A stretch of 64,000 bases of DNA from Zeus faber. Taxonomy: Eukaryota > Chordata > Actinopteri > Zeiformes > Zeidae. Of the stretch, positions 9,655 through 21,209 are shown piece after piece (the first letter of the stretch is position 1; every line of letters begins with the position of its first letter). The stretch covers positions 3,459,084 through 3,523,083 of the forward strand of contig OY482850.1 in the NCBI GenBank assembly GCA_960531495.1, written 5' to 3'. The notes under the pieces are model-generated. The model was given only the letters and a program-made list of their open reading frames with translations. It was not told the DNA's origin and searched no databases. Position numbers and translations under genes: made by a program.

Positions 9655-10824
9655 ATGTTGGGGGTCCCCGCCGAGTACCTCGACTTCAGGGAGGTCTTCA
9701 GCAAGGCCAAGGCGACCCCCGCACAGACCGTACGATATTGCCATCGACCTCCAGCCCGGCTCTTCGTGGAGAAGAAGGACAAGTCGCTTCGCCCCTGTAT
9801 TGACTATCGCGATCTCAACAACATTACGGTCAAGAACCGTTATCCCCTGCCCCTCATCTCATCAGCCTTCGAACTCCTGGAGGGGGCCACGGTGTTCACC
9901 AAGCTCGACCTATGCAACGCCTACCATCTGGTCCGGGTTCGAGAGGGGGACGAATGGAAGACGGCGTTCAACACTCCCTCCGGTCACTACGAATATCTGG
10001 TGATGCCCTTTGGTCTCACCAACGCCTCCGCCGTCTTTCAGGCCCTGGTCAATGACGTGCTCAGGGACATGCTCAACAAATTCGTCTTCGTGTACCTCGA
10101 CAACATCCTGATCTTCTCCCGATCCCAAGCTGAGCACGTCCACCACGTCCAGACGGTCCTGCAGCGCCTCCTGGAGAACTCACTCTTTGTGAAGGCGGAG
10201 AAGTGTGAGTTTCACGTCCCGTCCATCTCCTTCCTGGGGTACGTTGTAGGGAGGGGGACCATCCAGATGGACTCCACTAAGGTCTCTACCTGGCCCGCCC
10301 GGGACACCCGCAAACAACTCCAGCGCTTCCTCGGTTTTGCCAACTTCTATGGGCGGTTCATCCGAGGCTACAGCACGGTGGCTGCCCCCCTCACAGCCCT
10401 AACTTCCTCCAAGGTGCTGTTTCGGTGGTCCGCCGCCGCCAACGACGCCTTCCTGGCCCTGAAGGCACAGTTCACTTCAGCCCCCATTCTGGTATTGCCT
10501 GACCCCAAACGGCAGTTCGCGGTTGAAGTGGACGCCTCCGACGTGGGAGTCGGGGCTGTTCTGTCCCAGAGAACCGCCTCCGACCAGAAGCTTCATCCCT
10601 GCGCCTTCTTCTCCAGGTGTTTAATCCCGGCCGAGAGGAACTACGACATCGGGAATAGGGAGCTTCTCGCCGTCAAATTCGCCCTGGAGGAGTGGCGACA
10701 CCACAAGAACCTGGAGTATATCCAGTCCGCCAGGAGACTGAACTCCCGTCAGCCCCGTTGGGCGCTCTTCCTAACAAGGTTCAATTTCTCCCTCTCCGCC
10801 GGGGTCACCCAATATCAAACCTGA
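9655..10824 (+). pseudogene. Gypsy-1 reverse transcriptase and truncated RNase H
   Basis: A 389-codon open frame holds RT motifs [35 protein letters not shown] and, in place of the YLDD box, YLDNILIF (near 10094), so the last catalytic Asp is Asn. About 45 residues before the RT (the region ending FFFVEKKD in relatives) are deleted at 9755. The RNase H begins ([29 protein letters not shown]), but an apparent in-frame loss of about 14 residues at EWRH/HKNL (10697) removes the block carrying the WTDHK Asp, judged against gypsy-2. Open over more than 1 kb, yet catalytically dead by three lesions. Confidence 0.9.
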
Positions 10825-10839
10825 CGCCCTGTCCCGGCA

Positions 10840-11560
10840 GTTCCAGGAGGAGGAGGAAGACGCTGCTGACCCTGACACCATTCTACCGTCCTCCCGTCTA
10901 GTTGCCACTCTCACCTGGGAGGTGGAAGAGAAGGTTAGAGCTGCCGCTCAGGAGCAGCCTGGACCCAGCGCATGTCCGCCCGACCTTCTGTTCGTCCTGC
11001 CTGACCTCCGAGGTTCTCCATTGGGCCCACAACTCCCGACTCACCTGCCACCCGAGGATCCAGCGGACGAAGGAGGTCGTCCAGCGTCGCTTCTGGTGGC
11101 TCTCCCTGGGTGAGGACGTCCGAGGGTTCGTCAACGCCTGCCCCACCTGTAACCAGCACAAACCCTCTCTTCTTGCTCCTGCTGGTCTCATACACCCACT
11201 GCCGGGTCCTCATCGCCCCTGGTCTCACATCTCCGTGAACTTGTTACTGGTCTGCCACCGTCTAGCAGCAACACTACCATCCTGGTGGACCGTGGTGGAC
11301 CGGTTTAGCAAGATGGCTCACTTTGTGCCTCTACTGAAGCTCCCGTCGGCCAAGGGCACCGCCAAGCTATTAATGTACCACGTCGTCCGCCTCCATGGCA
11401 TCCCGGTAGATGTTGTATCTGACCGGGGTCCCCAGTTCGCCTCTGTCTTCTGGAGGGAGTTCTGTGCGCTCCTGGGGGCCACCTCTCTTCAGGGTCCAAC
11501 GGCCAAACGGAGCGGAAGAACCAGGAGATGGAGACGGCCCTTTGCTGCATGACATTACAA
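10840..11560 (+). pseudogene. Gypsy-1 integrase, zinc-binding and catalytic domains (broken)
   Basis: The HHCC zinc module is seen as VLHWAHNSRLTCHP at 11012 and ACPTCNQHK at 11136. The core shows [15 protein letters not shown] (11290) and VSDRGPQFA (11416), the second catalytic Asp. The region of the first Asp (usually LDFVTGLP) reads VNLLLVCH through a local frame change. The third catalytic residue ([10 protein letters not shown]) is in another frame at about 11497. Typical chromovirus integrase order after the RNase H. Confidence 0.85.
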
Positions 11561-12412
11561 CACCCGTCGTCCTGGTCCGAGCAGCTTTTGTGGGTGGAAT
11601 ATGCCCACAACACCCTGACCAGTTCGGCCACAGGCCTCTCCCCCTTCCAGTGCGCCTACGGCTTCCAACCTCTGTTCCCGGCCCTTGAGAAGGAGGCTTC
11701 CTGCCCGTCCATCAAGGTCTTCATTCGCCGCTGCCGCAGGACCTGGACCTGGGCCCGGGCCGCCCTCCTCCAAGCCGCTGGCCGCAACGCCTCTGCCGCC
11801 AACCGTCACCGCTCCCAGGCCCCGGAGTACCAGCCGGGCCAGAAGGTCTGGCTCTCCACCCGGGACCTCCCCCTTAAGGTGGAATACAAAAAGCTGGCTC
11901 CTCGGTTCATTGGCCCGTTCTTGATCGAGAAGGTCGTCAATCCGGTGGCAGTGCGGCTCAAGCTCCCCAGGTCCATGCGCGTCCATCCCACCTTCCATGT
12001 GTCCAAAGTTAAGCCGGTCCGGGAGAGTACTCTGGTCCCCTTGGCGCCTCCCCCGCCTCCTCCGTGCTTCATTGACGGGGGTCCTGCCTTTTCTGTCCGC
12101 CGTCTCTGTCTCCGTCTGCGAGGCACATTCTGGACCACACCCTCATCAAGAGGTTCCATCAGCGCCATCCTGACCAGCCCTCCAGACCAGCCCTCCAGAC
12201 CGGGTCAACCCTCCCGACCGCAGACCCCACCACCTCTCTTGTCTGTGTCCTCCAGCGATGTTTCAGAGGCGGAGGATGTTGACCCTGGGGGTCCCTCCTC
12301 CGATGAGGATGTGGCCCATTTAGCGGTGGACGAGGAGATGGACGGGGTCTCCAACTACTCAGATGAGGATCACGTGGCCCATTTAGCGGCCGCACCCAGC
12401 TGCACGAATTGA
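11528..12412 (+). pseudogene. Gypsy-1 integrase C-terminus with deleted chromodomain and acidic tail
   Basis: Open frame of 294 codons. It contains [20 protein letters not shown], the GPF-type module ([17 protein letters not shown]) and [12 protein letters not shown], then the first chromodomain strand ([13 protein letters not shown]). The centre of the chromodomain (the YLVDWEGY block of relatives) is missing. The text resumes in another frame with [19 protein letters not shown]. It ends in a Ser/Asp/Glu-rich tail with a repeated DEDVAHLA-type motif. No LTR follows. Confidence 0.8.
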
Positions 12413-12889
12413 AACACAGACAATCTGCCCCAACTCAGACAAATAACAAAGTGAATTGCAAAAGAAATGTATAAAAATAACCCAAAGTGGAGGAACTCGA
12501 GGATTATATTGATTATTATTATAACGAGTATGTGATGGAAGAGGACTAACAATAACTAACTAATTTACTAACACACTCAGTTAACTAACTGATTCCTCAA
12601 ACACAATTCAATAAGTTAAATGGATAAAATAAGAGTAGAAAGGTAATATACAATGTAGGAATACAAAATAGAAATAAAAGGAATAGACTATTGTGGTATA
12701 CGTATACAGACAAGTGCAGTAAAGTGGCTTCTGAAAAAATTTAGGTAGTGTGTGTGGGGATACACAGTACAGCATACAGTATGGTACAGCAATACAGTAA
12801 CACTGAACAGAACAGAAATACAGCACAGTATGCTATAACCCAGTACAGGGTACAGTATGCAGTACAGTATGCAACTTACAGTACGGTAA
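12413..12889. other. AT-rich region, probable 3' UTR of LINE A
   Basis: Low-complexity text with repeated TACAGTA-like words (12770-12890). It lies directly 3' (minus sense) of the LINE A coding end, so part of it may be that element's 3' UTR. No gene seen. Confidence 0.4.
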
Positions 12890-13850
12890 GGCAGTGGTGC
12901 CTACAGTATGTGTGAGTCTCAGTGTGGGCTCCTGGTGAGTTCACCGTTGACAGTCCTTATGGCTTGCAGGAAGAAACTCTGTCTCAGTCTCTCTGTCCTC
13001 ACTGCATGACTGCGGAGGCCCTTGCCTGACCGCAGCAGCCAGATCAGTCCGTTGTTCGGGTGGTGAGGATCCTTCATGATCCTGCAGGCTCTGCTGCTAC
13101 ACCCCCTGCTGTATAAGTCCTGTAGGTAGGGGAGAGTAGTTCCAGTGCTACGTTCGGCTGAACGCACCACCCGCTGCAGGGCCAGCCTCTCCTGAGCAGT
13201 AAAGCTCCCAAACCAGGCAGATTAGTTGCCTGTCAGGATGCTCTTCACTGTTCCAGAGTAGAAGGAGTTGAGGATCCTCACAAGACTTAGAATTTCCTTA
13301 CCTGCCTGAGGTGGTAAAGACACTGCCTCCCCCTTTTCACCAGAGTGTCTGTATGTGTGGTCAATGTTAAGTCCTCTGTGATGTGGTTTCCCAGGTTCTT
13401 GAAGCAGCACACCCTGTCAACAGAAGTCCCATTAATCATCAACGGCGCGTTTACAATCCTCTCCTAAAGTCCACAATCAACTCCTTAGTTTTACTAATGT
13501 TCAGGAGGAGGCTGTTGTCCTGACACCAAAGTGACAGGTCCGGCACCTCCTCACGGCCTTCTCATCGTCGTCAGTGATCAGGCCCACCGCGACGGTGTCA
13601 TCACCAACTTGATGATGGTGTTGGAGCTAGACCTAGCCACACAGTCATGTGTGTACAGGGAGTACAGTAGAGGGCTGAGGACGCACCCCTGGGAGAATCC
13701 TGTGTTCAGGGGGAGGGTGCTGGATGTGTGCCTCCCCACTCTAACCACGTGGGGCCTTGCTGTGAGGAAGTCCAGGGTCCAGGCACACAGCGCAGTGTTC
13801 AGTCCTAGCTCCAGCAGCTTGACAGACAGTCTGCTGGGGATTATCATTCA
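12890..13850 (-). mobile_element. LINE A (CR1/Rex1-L2 group), RT end and C-terminus, minus strand
   Basis: On the minus strand 13847-13578 encodes [19 protein letters not shown] and [16 protein letters not shown], the RT region just before the palm motif. The palm itself is shifted near 13610-13600. The C-terminal block at 13170-12919 (RSAERSTGTTLPYLQDLYSR, LRQSFFLQAIRTVN) is the usual ending of this LINE group. It is paralogous to LINE B and LINE C. Several shifts and stops make it dead. Its 5' half continues at 14960-16900 beyond an inserted L1 piece. Confidence 0.82.
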
Positions 13851-13854
13851 TCAA

Positions 13855-14886
13855 AAGACATGATTCCTCATGCAACAGTCAAGAGTGAATTATTTAGAAT
13901 TCATTGACAAAACAGGTAAATTTCTTACCAATCAATTGAAACACGATAGCGAAAAAACATATATTACAGTCATCAAACATTCACAGGGTAGGATAACACA
14001 CACCCTGCAAGACATCAATTAAATATTCAGGGATTTTTTAAATAATATATATCACTCAGATAATTAATCAAATATATCAAACATTACTCATTCCTCGATG
14101 ATATAGAACTATAAACGATCCAGAGATCAGGCTACCACATTAGATCCGCCACTTACTCTAGAATAAATTAGGAAAGCTCTCTTCTCTATTCCCAACAATA
14201 AATCAATCTGGATCATATGGCTACCCAGTGGAATTCTATGAACACTTCTGGCCACTTATATCCCCATTATTCATCAGAATGTTTACGGAGATTATGTCAA
14301 CCTCCACCATGCCGCCGCAGATGAATACTGCTCTCATTTCTGTTTCTCTCAATTCCAATAAGCACTCAACCCAATTCTGATTTTAATATTATTAGTCAAA
14401 CACTAATCAGCAGAATTGGAAAAGTAATTCAATTAGTAATTCACCCAGACCAAACGGGCTTTGTCAAGGGCAGACACTCATCTAGCAATATACGTCGTTC
14501 AGTTCATTCATTCAGTATGATCAGCATATCTCAAAGGAACAACTTAAATACTGTTATTGCTTCTTTAGATGCCAAATAAGCATTTGACAGAGTTGATTGG
14601 ACATATCTATTTTTCACCCCTCGCAGCAGCCATCTGTCAAAACAGTAATATTATTGGCATACAAACAGGAAACTCTGTTCACAAAATCAGTTTGTATGCA
14701 AACAATATTTTGTTGTATTTACGGAACACAATATCATCCTTACCGGAACTGTTTAATCTTATATACACATTTTTTAGCCATCTCAGACTGTTCCATAAAC
14801 TAGGCTAAAACCACGGTCTTACCACTAAGTGGGGAAGACTGGAATGCTGTAACCTAGAAACCTCCCTTAACCATCACAACGGGCAG
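13855..14886 (+). mobile_element. Tx1/L1-type LINE fragment nested in LINE A
   Basis: Decayed RT text in shifting frames: PDQTG and GF.KGRHSS near 14450, LDAK.AFDRVDW near 14560-14600, then an internal jump to the block HKISLYANNILLYLRN (14667). There the YADD box reads YANN. Positions 14640-14886 align with 62323-62560 of the terminal L1 copy (NIVGIQTGNSVHKISLY in both). It is in opposite orientation to LINE A, which it separates into two pieces. Confidence 0.78.
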
Positions 14887-14956
14887 GGTTAGTGGTGAGC
14901 CCTGCCCACCTCAGGGACTTGAGCACTGTGCCAACATGCTCGGGGGCTGCGGGCTA
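14887..14956 (-). pseudogene. Short gypsy RT fragment
   Basis: Minus-strand frame PEHVGTVLKSLRWAGLTTNP resembles the RT segment after the YLDD box in non-chromodomain gypsy elements (HL..VL.SLR.AGLT.NP.KC). It is only about 70 bases long, between the L1 fragment and LINE A. It may come from the same family as 18390-19190. Confidence 0.45.
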
Positions 14957-14959
14957 GAG

Positions 14960-16900
14960 AGACGCTGATGTAATCCCTCATCAGCCTCTTGAAGCACTTC
15001 ATGACCACTGAGGTACAGTAAGGGCCAGCTGACGGTAATCATTCAGACTGGCTGGAAAGGCTTCTTCCGCACAGGGATGATGGTGGACATCTTGAAGCAG
15101 GAAGGGACCAGGGCCAGGGAAGCTTTGAATATCCCAGTGAGTACTGGGGCTAGCTGGTTATTACAGGTCTTCAGTACTCACCCAGATATGCCATCTGGCC
15201 CTGCAGCTTTCCTTTACATCCATCAGGCCTCCTAATGTCATGCTCAGACACTGAGAGTGTGCGCTCATCCCCAGCAGTGTAACTCCAATTAGTCGGTGAG
15301 CTAGCACTGTTGTTCCATCCTCAAACTGTACATAAAAGGAGTTCAGTTCATTGGCTAGGGAGGCGTCCACACTCGTGGCTGGGGAGGGGCTGCTCTTGTA
15401 GTTCGTAATAGTCCGCAGCCCCTGCCACAAGTGTCTGGTGGCCCATTGCTCCATCTGTCACTCCACTGTGTCCCTGTACATCCGTTTAGCGTACTTCACT
15501 GCCCTCCCTTTGTATGACGCTGCTTTGTACTTGTACTTGTTGGTGGATACAAGACCTTTATTGTAAGCGGCCCTCCGGGCATTCAGAGTGCTGCAGATGG
15601 AATTATCCATCCGCGGTTTCTGTTTCAGAAATATCCAAACTTTTACCATAGTAACGATGCTGTCCGCTAACGTAGATATGAAGCGCATAGCTACTTCCGT
15701 AAAATGGCTGTCGTCACTGGAACTTGATTGGAACAGGTCCCAGTCAACGTCATTCAGAGCATCCTGAAGCGCGGCCTCTGACTGGTTTGACCACCGCTTT
15801 ACGTCACTCATCACTACCTTTCCACGTAAGATGCAAGGCTTGTAAACATGAAGAAACAAGATGGCGGCAAGGTCCGATTTCCCGAAAGCAGGGAGTGAGA
15901 CAGTCTTGTTTCCGTTCTTGTACGATGTGTAGCAATAGTCCAGAGTTCTTTCTACCCTGGTAGCACACATGATGTGTTGATGGAAATTAGGCAGAACTTT
16001 TTAAAAGTTCACCCAGTTAAAGTCCCCAGTCACCACCACAGCCATATCGGGTTGTTTGTTCTGAAGTCCGCACAACACATCATACAGGTCCAATAGTGCT
16101 GTGTCGTGTCCGCTTGGGGTGGAAAATAAAAGGCTGTGATGATGACCATGCTGAATTCCTGGGGGAGGTAGAATGGACGGCCTGAGATGGTCAGCTGTTC
16201 CGGGTTCAGCGAGCAGGAGCAGGAGAGAGTCTTGATGTTGTTGGGGTTACACCAGCTGTTGTTTATCATGAGGCAGACGCCTCCCCCCTTGGATTTCCCC
16301 CGACTCCTCCGACCTGTCAGCACGGAACCCAGAGAAGGCCTCGGATGGACGTATGGCATGGTCCAGCACCAGTGGGTTGAGCCATGTCTCAGTCAGGCAG
16401 AGGACACAACAGTTTCTCGTATCTAGTTGGAATGTAATCCTCGCTCAAAGGTCATCCATCTTGTTCTCCAGGGACTGGATGTTGGCAAGGAGGATGCTGG
16501 GCAGAGGTGGACGGTAAGGTTGTGTCCTCATTCTGATCCAAATGCTGCCTCATTTACTGCGGTGCTTCCTCCATTGCCGCACCCATGGAACAGTGACTGC
16601 ATTGAAGTTATTGTCTTTGTTGGTTGTTTTGGCGCGTAGAATCTCTGCCGGCCACTTTGAAACAGCGGATAAAATGTCCCAAAATTGTTCCAATTTTCTA
16701 TATCCAGGAGTGCATCGCGGTCGTAGGAGGTCACTGCCAATGAGTTTTTGATGGACATAGTAATGTAAAACAAAATAAATGCCAAAATGTGACTCACCGC
16801 AGCAAAACCCGCCATTTCGCGCATTTCTAAAATCACCAGGAGCAGCCAAATAAGTTGAAAAAACCCCTCTTGAAGGAAAATTAGATTTTTCCAGATTCAT
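14960..16900 (-). mobile_element. LINE A (CR1/Rex1-L2 group), endonuclease to RT start, minus strand
   Basis: Read on the minus strand from about 16500: LLANIQSLENKMDDL-type endonuclease start near 16470, KSKGGGVCLMINNSWCNPNN (16310), FYLPQEFSMVIITAFYF (16170), then LDYCYTSYKNGN and LPAFGKSDLAAI (15890). The usual SDH motif has SDL, so the catalytic His is lost. ALQDALNDVDWDLFQ and the linker (WQGLRTITNYKSS) lead to the RT start at 15100-14960. Nearly every block has a counterpart in LINE B (54760-56546). About 60 RT residues are missing across the L1 insertion. Confidence 0.83.
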
Positions 16901-17027
16901 GCTTGTGGCATTCTCATCACCACACGCCAGTCAAATGGCGTGCTTAGGGACCTCTGGCACAGAGACACAGACGACGGTGGGTTGTGAAGACCAGTTTATT
17001 GTAGAGATGAGGCTAGATGGAATTAAG

Positions 17028-17432
17028 AAGAACAATCTTTAATCGTCACACAGCACACCACACTCCAACATATGCACGCACACACACACGCGCTTTGGAT
17101 GGTGGCCAGTGAAATGAGGCCTCTGTGTTTAACCCATCCTGGCTTGTCCTTCCTCCGGGGGCACAGCCAGGAGCAGTGGGCAGCATTTGTGGACGCGCCC
17201 GGGGACGAGTGTACATCGCTGGTCAGACGATGATGTGTGCATGTTTTTGGTGGGGGTCTTTACTGACGTGAGGTGGAGGATGAAACCCCATGTGACCACG
17301 GGGAGAACATGCAAACTCCACACAGAAAGGCTCCTATTTAGGAGATAACCCGCCGGAGCATGGTGCCAACAGCGCCCCAGGCGGGAATCGAACCCAGGAC
17401 CTTCTTGCTGTGAGGCAGCAGTGCAATGATCG
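17028..17432 (-). mobile_element. tRNA-derived SINE, copy 1 (minus strand, head truncated)
   Basis: Closely matches 24063-24494. On the minus strand it shows the B-box-like GGTTCGATTCC in the head, GTGGAGTTTGCATGTTCTCC in the body, and the 3' end GTGTGACGATTAAAGATTGTTCTTC. The head stops at about 17432, so most of the A box is missing. These body words are typical of tRNA-related teleost SINEs; I cannot name the family with certainty. Confidence 0.8.
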
Positions 17433-17509
17433 ATAGTTTCCTTTAGAGCAACAGTCCAAGTGAAGATCATTCACTCATATTCCATGTGATGTGAAGTCAC
17501 AATGTGAAA

Positions 17510-18370
17510 CCATTTTGAGAGAGTTCGACCTTTAAATCGTACTGCTTTTACACACACACAGACATTGTTGTGGAGGGGGTGTGTCACTGAGGTCACTTCC
17601 ATAAGCAAGACGAGGATCCGGTTTCACTTGTCTGTGAAAACTCTGTGTTGTTATGGATTAGGAGAAGCGGGTGGAGGAAGATCGAAATTATATTGCGGAC
17701 CTTAATCTGACCAGTGCGATTGATCCAAGTCATTTTGAGCAGCGCGTACTGAACTTCATTTTCCGCGATGCTGAATCTGATATTATCCCGGACTTTTCAA
17801 ACGAATTTCTACTTGAATGTGACGATAAAATGGAATATTTTCAAGAACCACCGGAGGAGACCAACGAAATGCCCGTTGTTGTTACAACGGAAGAGGTTGA
17901 TAATGTTATGAAGTACGTTGAGGTTGGTGATTTAAAATAAAATAAAATAATTCCACTTTTGTAAAACATGTATATTCCTACTGTTTAAATAAATGCTTTT
18001 TTAAAAACAAAACTAGTTGTGTGTTGTAGATGCTGTTCAACGTTCCCTCAAAACACAAGAACAAAGCAGTGATTGGCCCATTCAGCATTATGTAAATTAG
18101 CCTTGTGGTTTTAGCTACCCCATTTGCATTCTGGGAGCCTGCTGAATGAAGCAAGTCTCGGCGAAACTTTCAAGGTGATTATCTCAGAAACACGGTTTGC
18201 CACACCCTTGTCATAAACAAGTCATAGCTTTAAAAATATTTGCTTGATTTCCACAAGTGACATCTTGTTTGGAAGCACTGATTCTCCACTTTCAAATGAT
18301 GTGAAAAATAAAATAAAATAAGTCTAAAGCCGCAAAATGACCCTTAACTATGCGGTGGGTCACAAATGTG
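17510..18370 (+). repeat. Dispersed repeat R1, copy 2 (longer copy)
   Basis: Extends copy 1 to the left. A 5' part (17510-17650) is followed by a small ORF, then the AAAATAAAATAATTCCACTT block and the same downstream text as 1590-1900 (ACAAAGCAGTGATTGGCCCA, AACAAGTCATAGCTTTAAAA). The right end is near 18370 (TGACCCTTAAC...GGGTCAC). Terminal inverted repeats could not be proved. Confidence 0.65.
17653..17938 (+). pseudogene. Small acidic ORF of repeat R1 (early stop)
   Basis: ATG at 17653 is followed by GAT TAG and then 91 open codons ending at TAA 17936-17938. The product is acidic (HFEQRVLNFIFRDAESDIIP, MEYFQEPPEETNEMP, VVVTTEEVDNV). The R1 copy at 1430-1563 encodes the same C-terminal half with amino-acid changes. 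No known domain was recognised. The third-codon stop means this copy is probably not translated from its natural start. Confidence 0.5.
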
Positions 18371-18389
18371 CATAATTACAGGGCGCATT

Positions 18390-19190
18390 CGTGCAGGCGA
18401 CCACAAGGGGCGCCGCCAAGCAGCACTCCCAGTTCCGGAAAACCCTGGATATCTCATGTGTTCAGACCAAGGACATGCAGCTTGGCCAGGTGATTACTAG
18501 AAAGGGCCTGGGTGGGATAGGTCATTTTTGGAACCTCCGGCCCCGACTCATCCCCCTCAATCACCGTGGTAGCTAGACAAAATGACACCCACTCCTTCCA
18601 CTGCTTTAGGAGGTTAAGGGGAGGAATCTGAGTCGCCCTGCCCCTGCCTGGCCGCATAACCTCATTATCAACATCCCCAACCCGTGGTGTGACCACGAAG
18701 AGCCCTTGCCACTTTGCAAGTAATTTAGATATGAATGTAGGGAGCAACACCAACACCTTGTCTCCTGGTGCAAATTGCCTTAGCTGAGCCTCTCTGTCAT
18801 ATAACTGGCACTGACCTTCCTGGGCCTGGACCAAATTCTCCCGTGACAACGCTCCAGTGCTTGTAGCTTTGCTCACAGGTCCATAACAAATTGAACTTCA
18901 GTCTTACTGGTGCTAGGCCCTTCCTGCCTTAATTAGGTCCAGCACCCCTCGGGGTTTTGTGCCAAAGAGAAGTTCAAAGGGAAAAAGTCCCGTGGAGGCC
19001 TGGGGAACCTCTGCACAGCAAACAACAGAGGGTTAAAAAATGTATCCCAATAATGGCTATTGTCAAGCACCAACTTACGAACCATGTTCTTCAGTGTCTT
19101 ATCGAACCGCTCCAGCAGGTCGTGGCTCAGGGGGTGGTACATGCTAGCCCAAATTTAGCGGACGGCCAACAGATTGTAAAGTTCCCGAAG
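18390..19190 (-). pseudogene. Gypsy (non-chromodomain) integrase C-terminal fragment, minus strand
   Basis: Minus frame 19142-18933 encodes YHPLSHDLLERFDKTLKNM, matching the third catalytic block of gypsy integrase, followed by FFNPLLFAV and a P-F-x-L-x-F block. A second frame, 18876-18454, gives AQEGQCQLYDREAQLRQFAP and GDKVLVLLPTFISKLLAKWQ, the typical GPF/Y-type C-terminal module. N-terminal parts and LTRs are absent. The frame break is near 18900. Confidence 0.8.
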
Positions 19191-20520
19191 TGTACATGAC
19201 ATAAAAGAAGTTCCCTGCCCTGTTCTTATTAAAATGTGCATATAAACATTATGACTTTCACACGCCAGCAGGCTTGACGTTACATGCATGCATGATATTT
19301 CATATTTTAAAACAGAGGAGAATCTTAAAGCCGCTTTGTTTTCGCTGGAGTAAAAAGGCGTTCTCGGGTGAGGTGTAAAAGACTGTCAATCACCTCAATG
19401 AGTTATTCCCTGACCTGTTCTCCTGCCCTTAATTTAACCAAATTCCACTCTAACAAAGGGAAGCGAGGCCCCAAAACACCCCACCAATTGGTTCCACAAT
19501 GTGGATAATTTGCACATTAATTAGCCACTGCTGAGTGTGTCCCCAGTGCCGCGGGACTTGAAAAAACAGAGTGTTATTCTCCTTGTTGGAAGCTCCTTGT
19601 GTGTTGCCAAATGCCAGTTATACATACTGTGAACAAATGTCCCGCTAGGGGGTGAAATGAAATGTTAAGTTGTACAAGTAAGTCTCCCACACATTTGTAA
19701 ACCTTTTCAGGATGTGGGGTTAAATGGCTTTAATAGAGACCAGTATACTTCAAACCAAGGAAAAACCTGTCTCAGATTTCCTCTGACCCCCTTTTATGAA
19801 TGCTAAATACAAATATGTTTTTTTGTAAGGGTTCAGTGAGCAAATGAAAGTTGAACTCTCACGCCTGGCCGGCCAACTGTGTCACATGCGGGAAGAGCAG
19901 TGACCATATTCTTTTCTTGTAAAGCTCTGGATTGCCTTGAGTATACTAGCTTTTACAAGAGCAGCTTCTTTCAGGAAGAATAATTACTCCCAGAGGTTTT
20001 CGCACTTGGTGATGAAAAGTTTGTATCTTCTCACAAAGATAATTTATATATTTATTTACAACAATTTATTTTGAAGAATGCAAATTGTAAATCAGTCACC
20101 TTCACTATGAATTATGCCAGAGTCACTGAATCCCTAGTAATCATTCAATTCTGTTATCGAATAGAAGATTCGCTGCAGGGTTTGATGCACATGCGTGGCT
20201 CACGGATCGTTCATGAACCGGTTCAGGAGTCGTGTTGCCAGCCAATGTAGCCTGCAGTTTACTTGGGCAATTTATGTTGTGGGGACTGGCTACTTGTTTG
20301 CAGAGGGTAGATGTATGGATGGATATCGTTTTTTGCCTCTGAATGTTTTCCCCACTTGTTTACACAATGTAATAATCCAAAAACTATCATGAGTTAATGT
20401 TGCCCCGTTCCCTCCTCCCACATCAAAAATAGAATAAGATGAAAAAAATATGAAATATGATTCATATTTGCTTGTGTACTGTATATATAAACACGTTACA
20501 TGCTTTGAATTAAAAGCATC
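19191..20520. other. No gene recognised
   Basis: About 1.3 kb of AT-rich sequence with no recognisable coding domain or repeat partner in the window. Possibly old single-copy DNA. Confidence 0.4.
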
Positions 20521-20657
<137 letters not shown>

Positions 20658-21209
20658 AGGCGATGGCGAAAGAAGTAATCCATACTACTTTATGTTTTAC
20701 TTGAGTAGAATGTGGAATGAAGGACGTACTTTTAGGACAAATCAATCGATCAAATTGTGTATAGTACAAGTGCCAGAATAGTATTTGAAATGGGATTTTT
20801 TTTTCAACATCCACTTATTTTCTGGAAAGTATGTCTTCTTCTGATTGATTGATTTATTTATAAATGTCCATACCACAGCCACAGTTGACTGACAACAACT
20901 ATCTACTATCTCAACTATCTTATTATGCTCTTTCATAAAAAGGGCCAGTTAAATTAGAAGTATCAAATATGGGATTTTTTTGAAGAAATTAATCTTGCAG
21001 TTTACCACCTTAAAGTGCTTGACATGAAATGTACTTACATATGAAAAGGGAAAAAAAACCTCTCATACGACTCAATTACCTCACTTTTTGAAGAGAAGAC
21101 AATTTCTATCCTAAATGCTCAGATACATGTAAAGATAATGTGCAAAATTAAGAGATTTGTTTCAAATACAGTGGAGAAAAAGCTCAGATTGTTCACGAAA
21201 AAGAGAACT
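20658..21209. other. No gene recognised
   Basis: AT-rich, no coding domain seen. Confidence 0.4.

Noticed and set aside
15850-15870. AACAAGATGGCGGCAAG as a YY1 promoter site
   Set aside because: It lies in the antisense of the LINE A endonuclease motif region and is explained by that coding sequence.
17380-17432. Stand-alone tRNA gene from the GGTTCGATTCC motif
   Set aside because: The B-box-like motif is part of a SINE head; no cloverleaf tRNA with acceptor stem or anticodon arm could be built, and two other SINE copies share the body.
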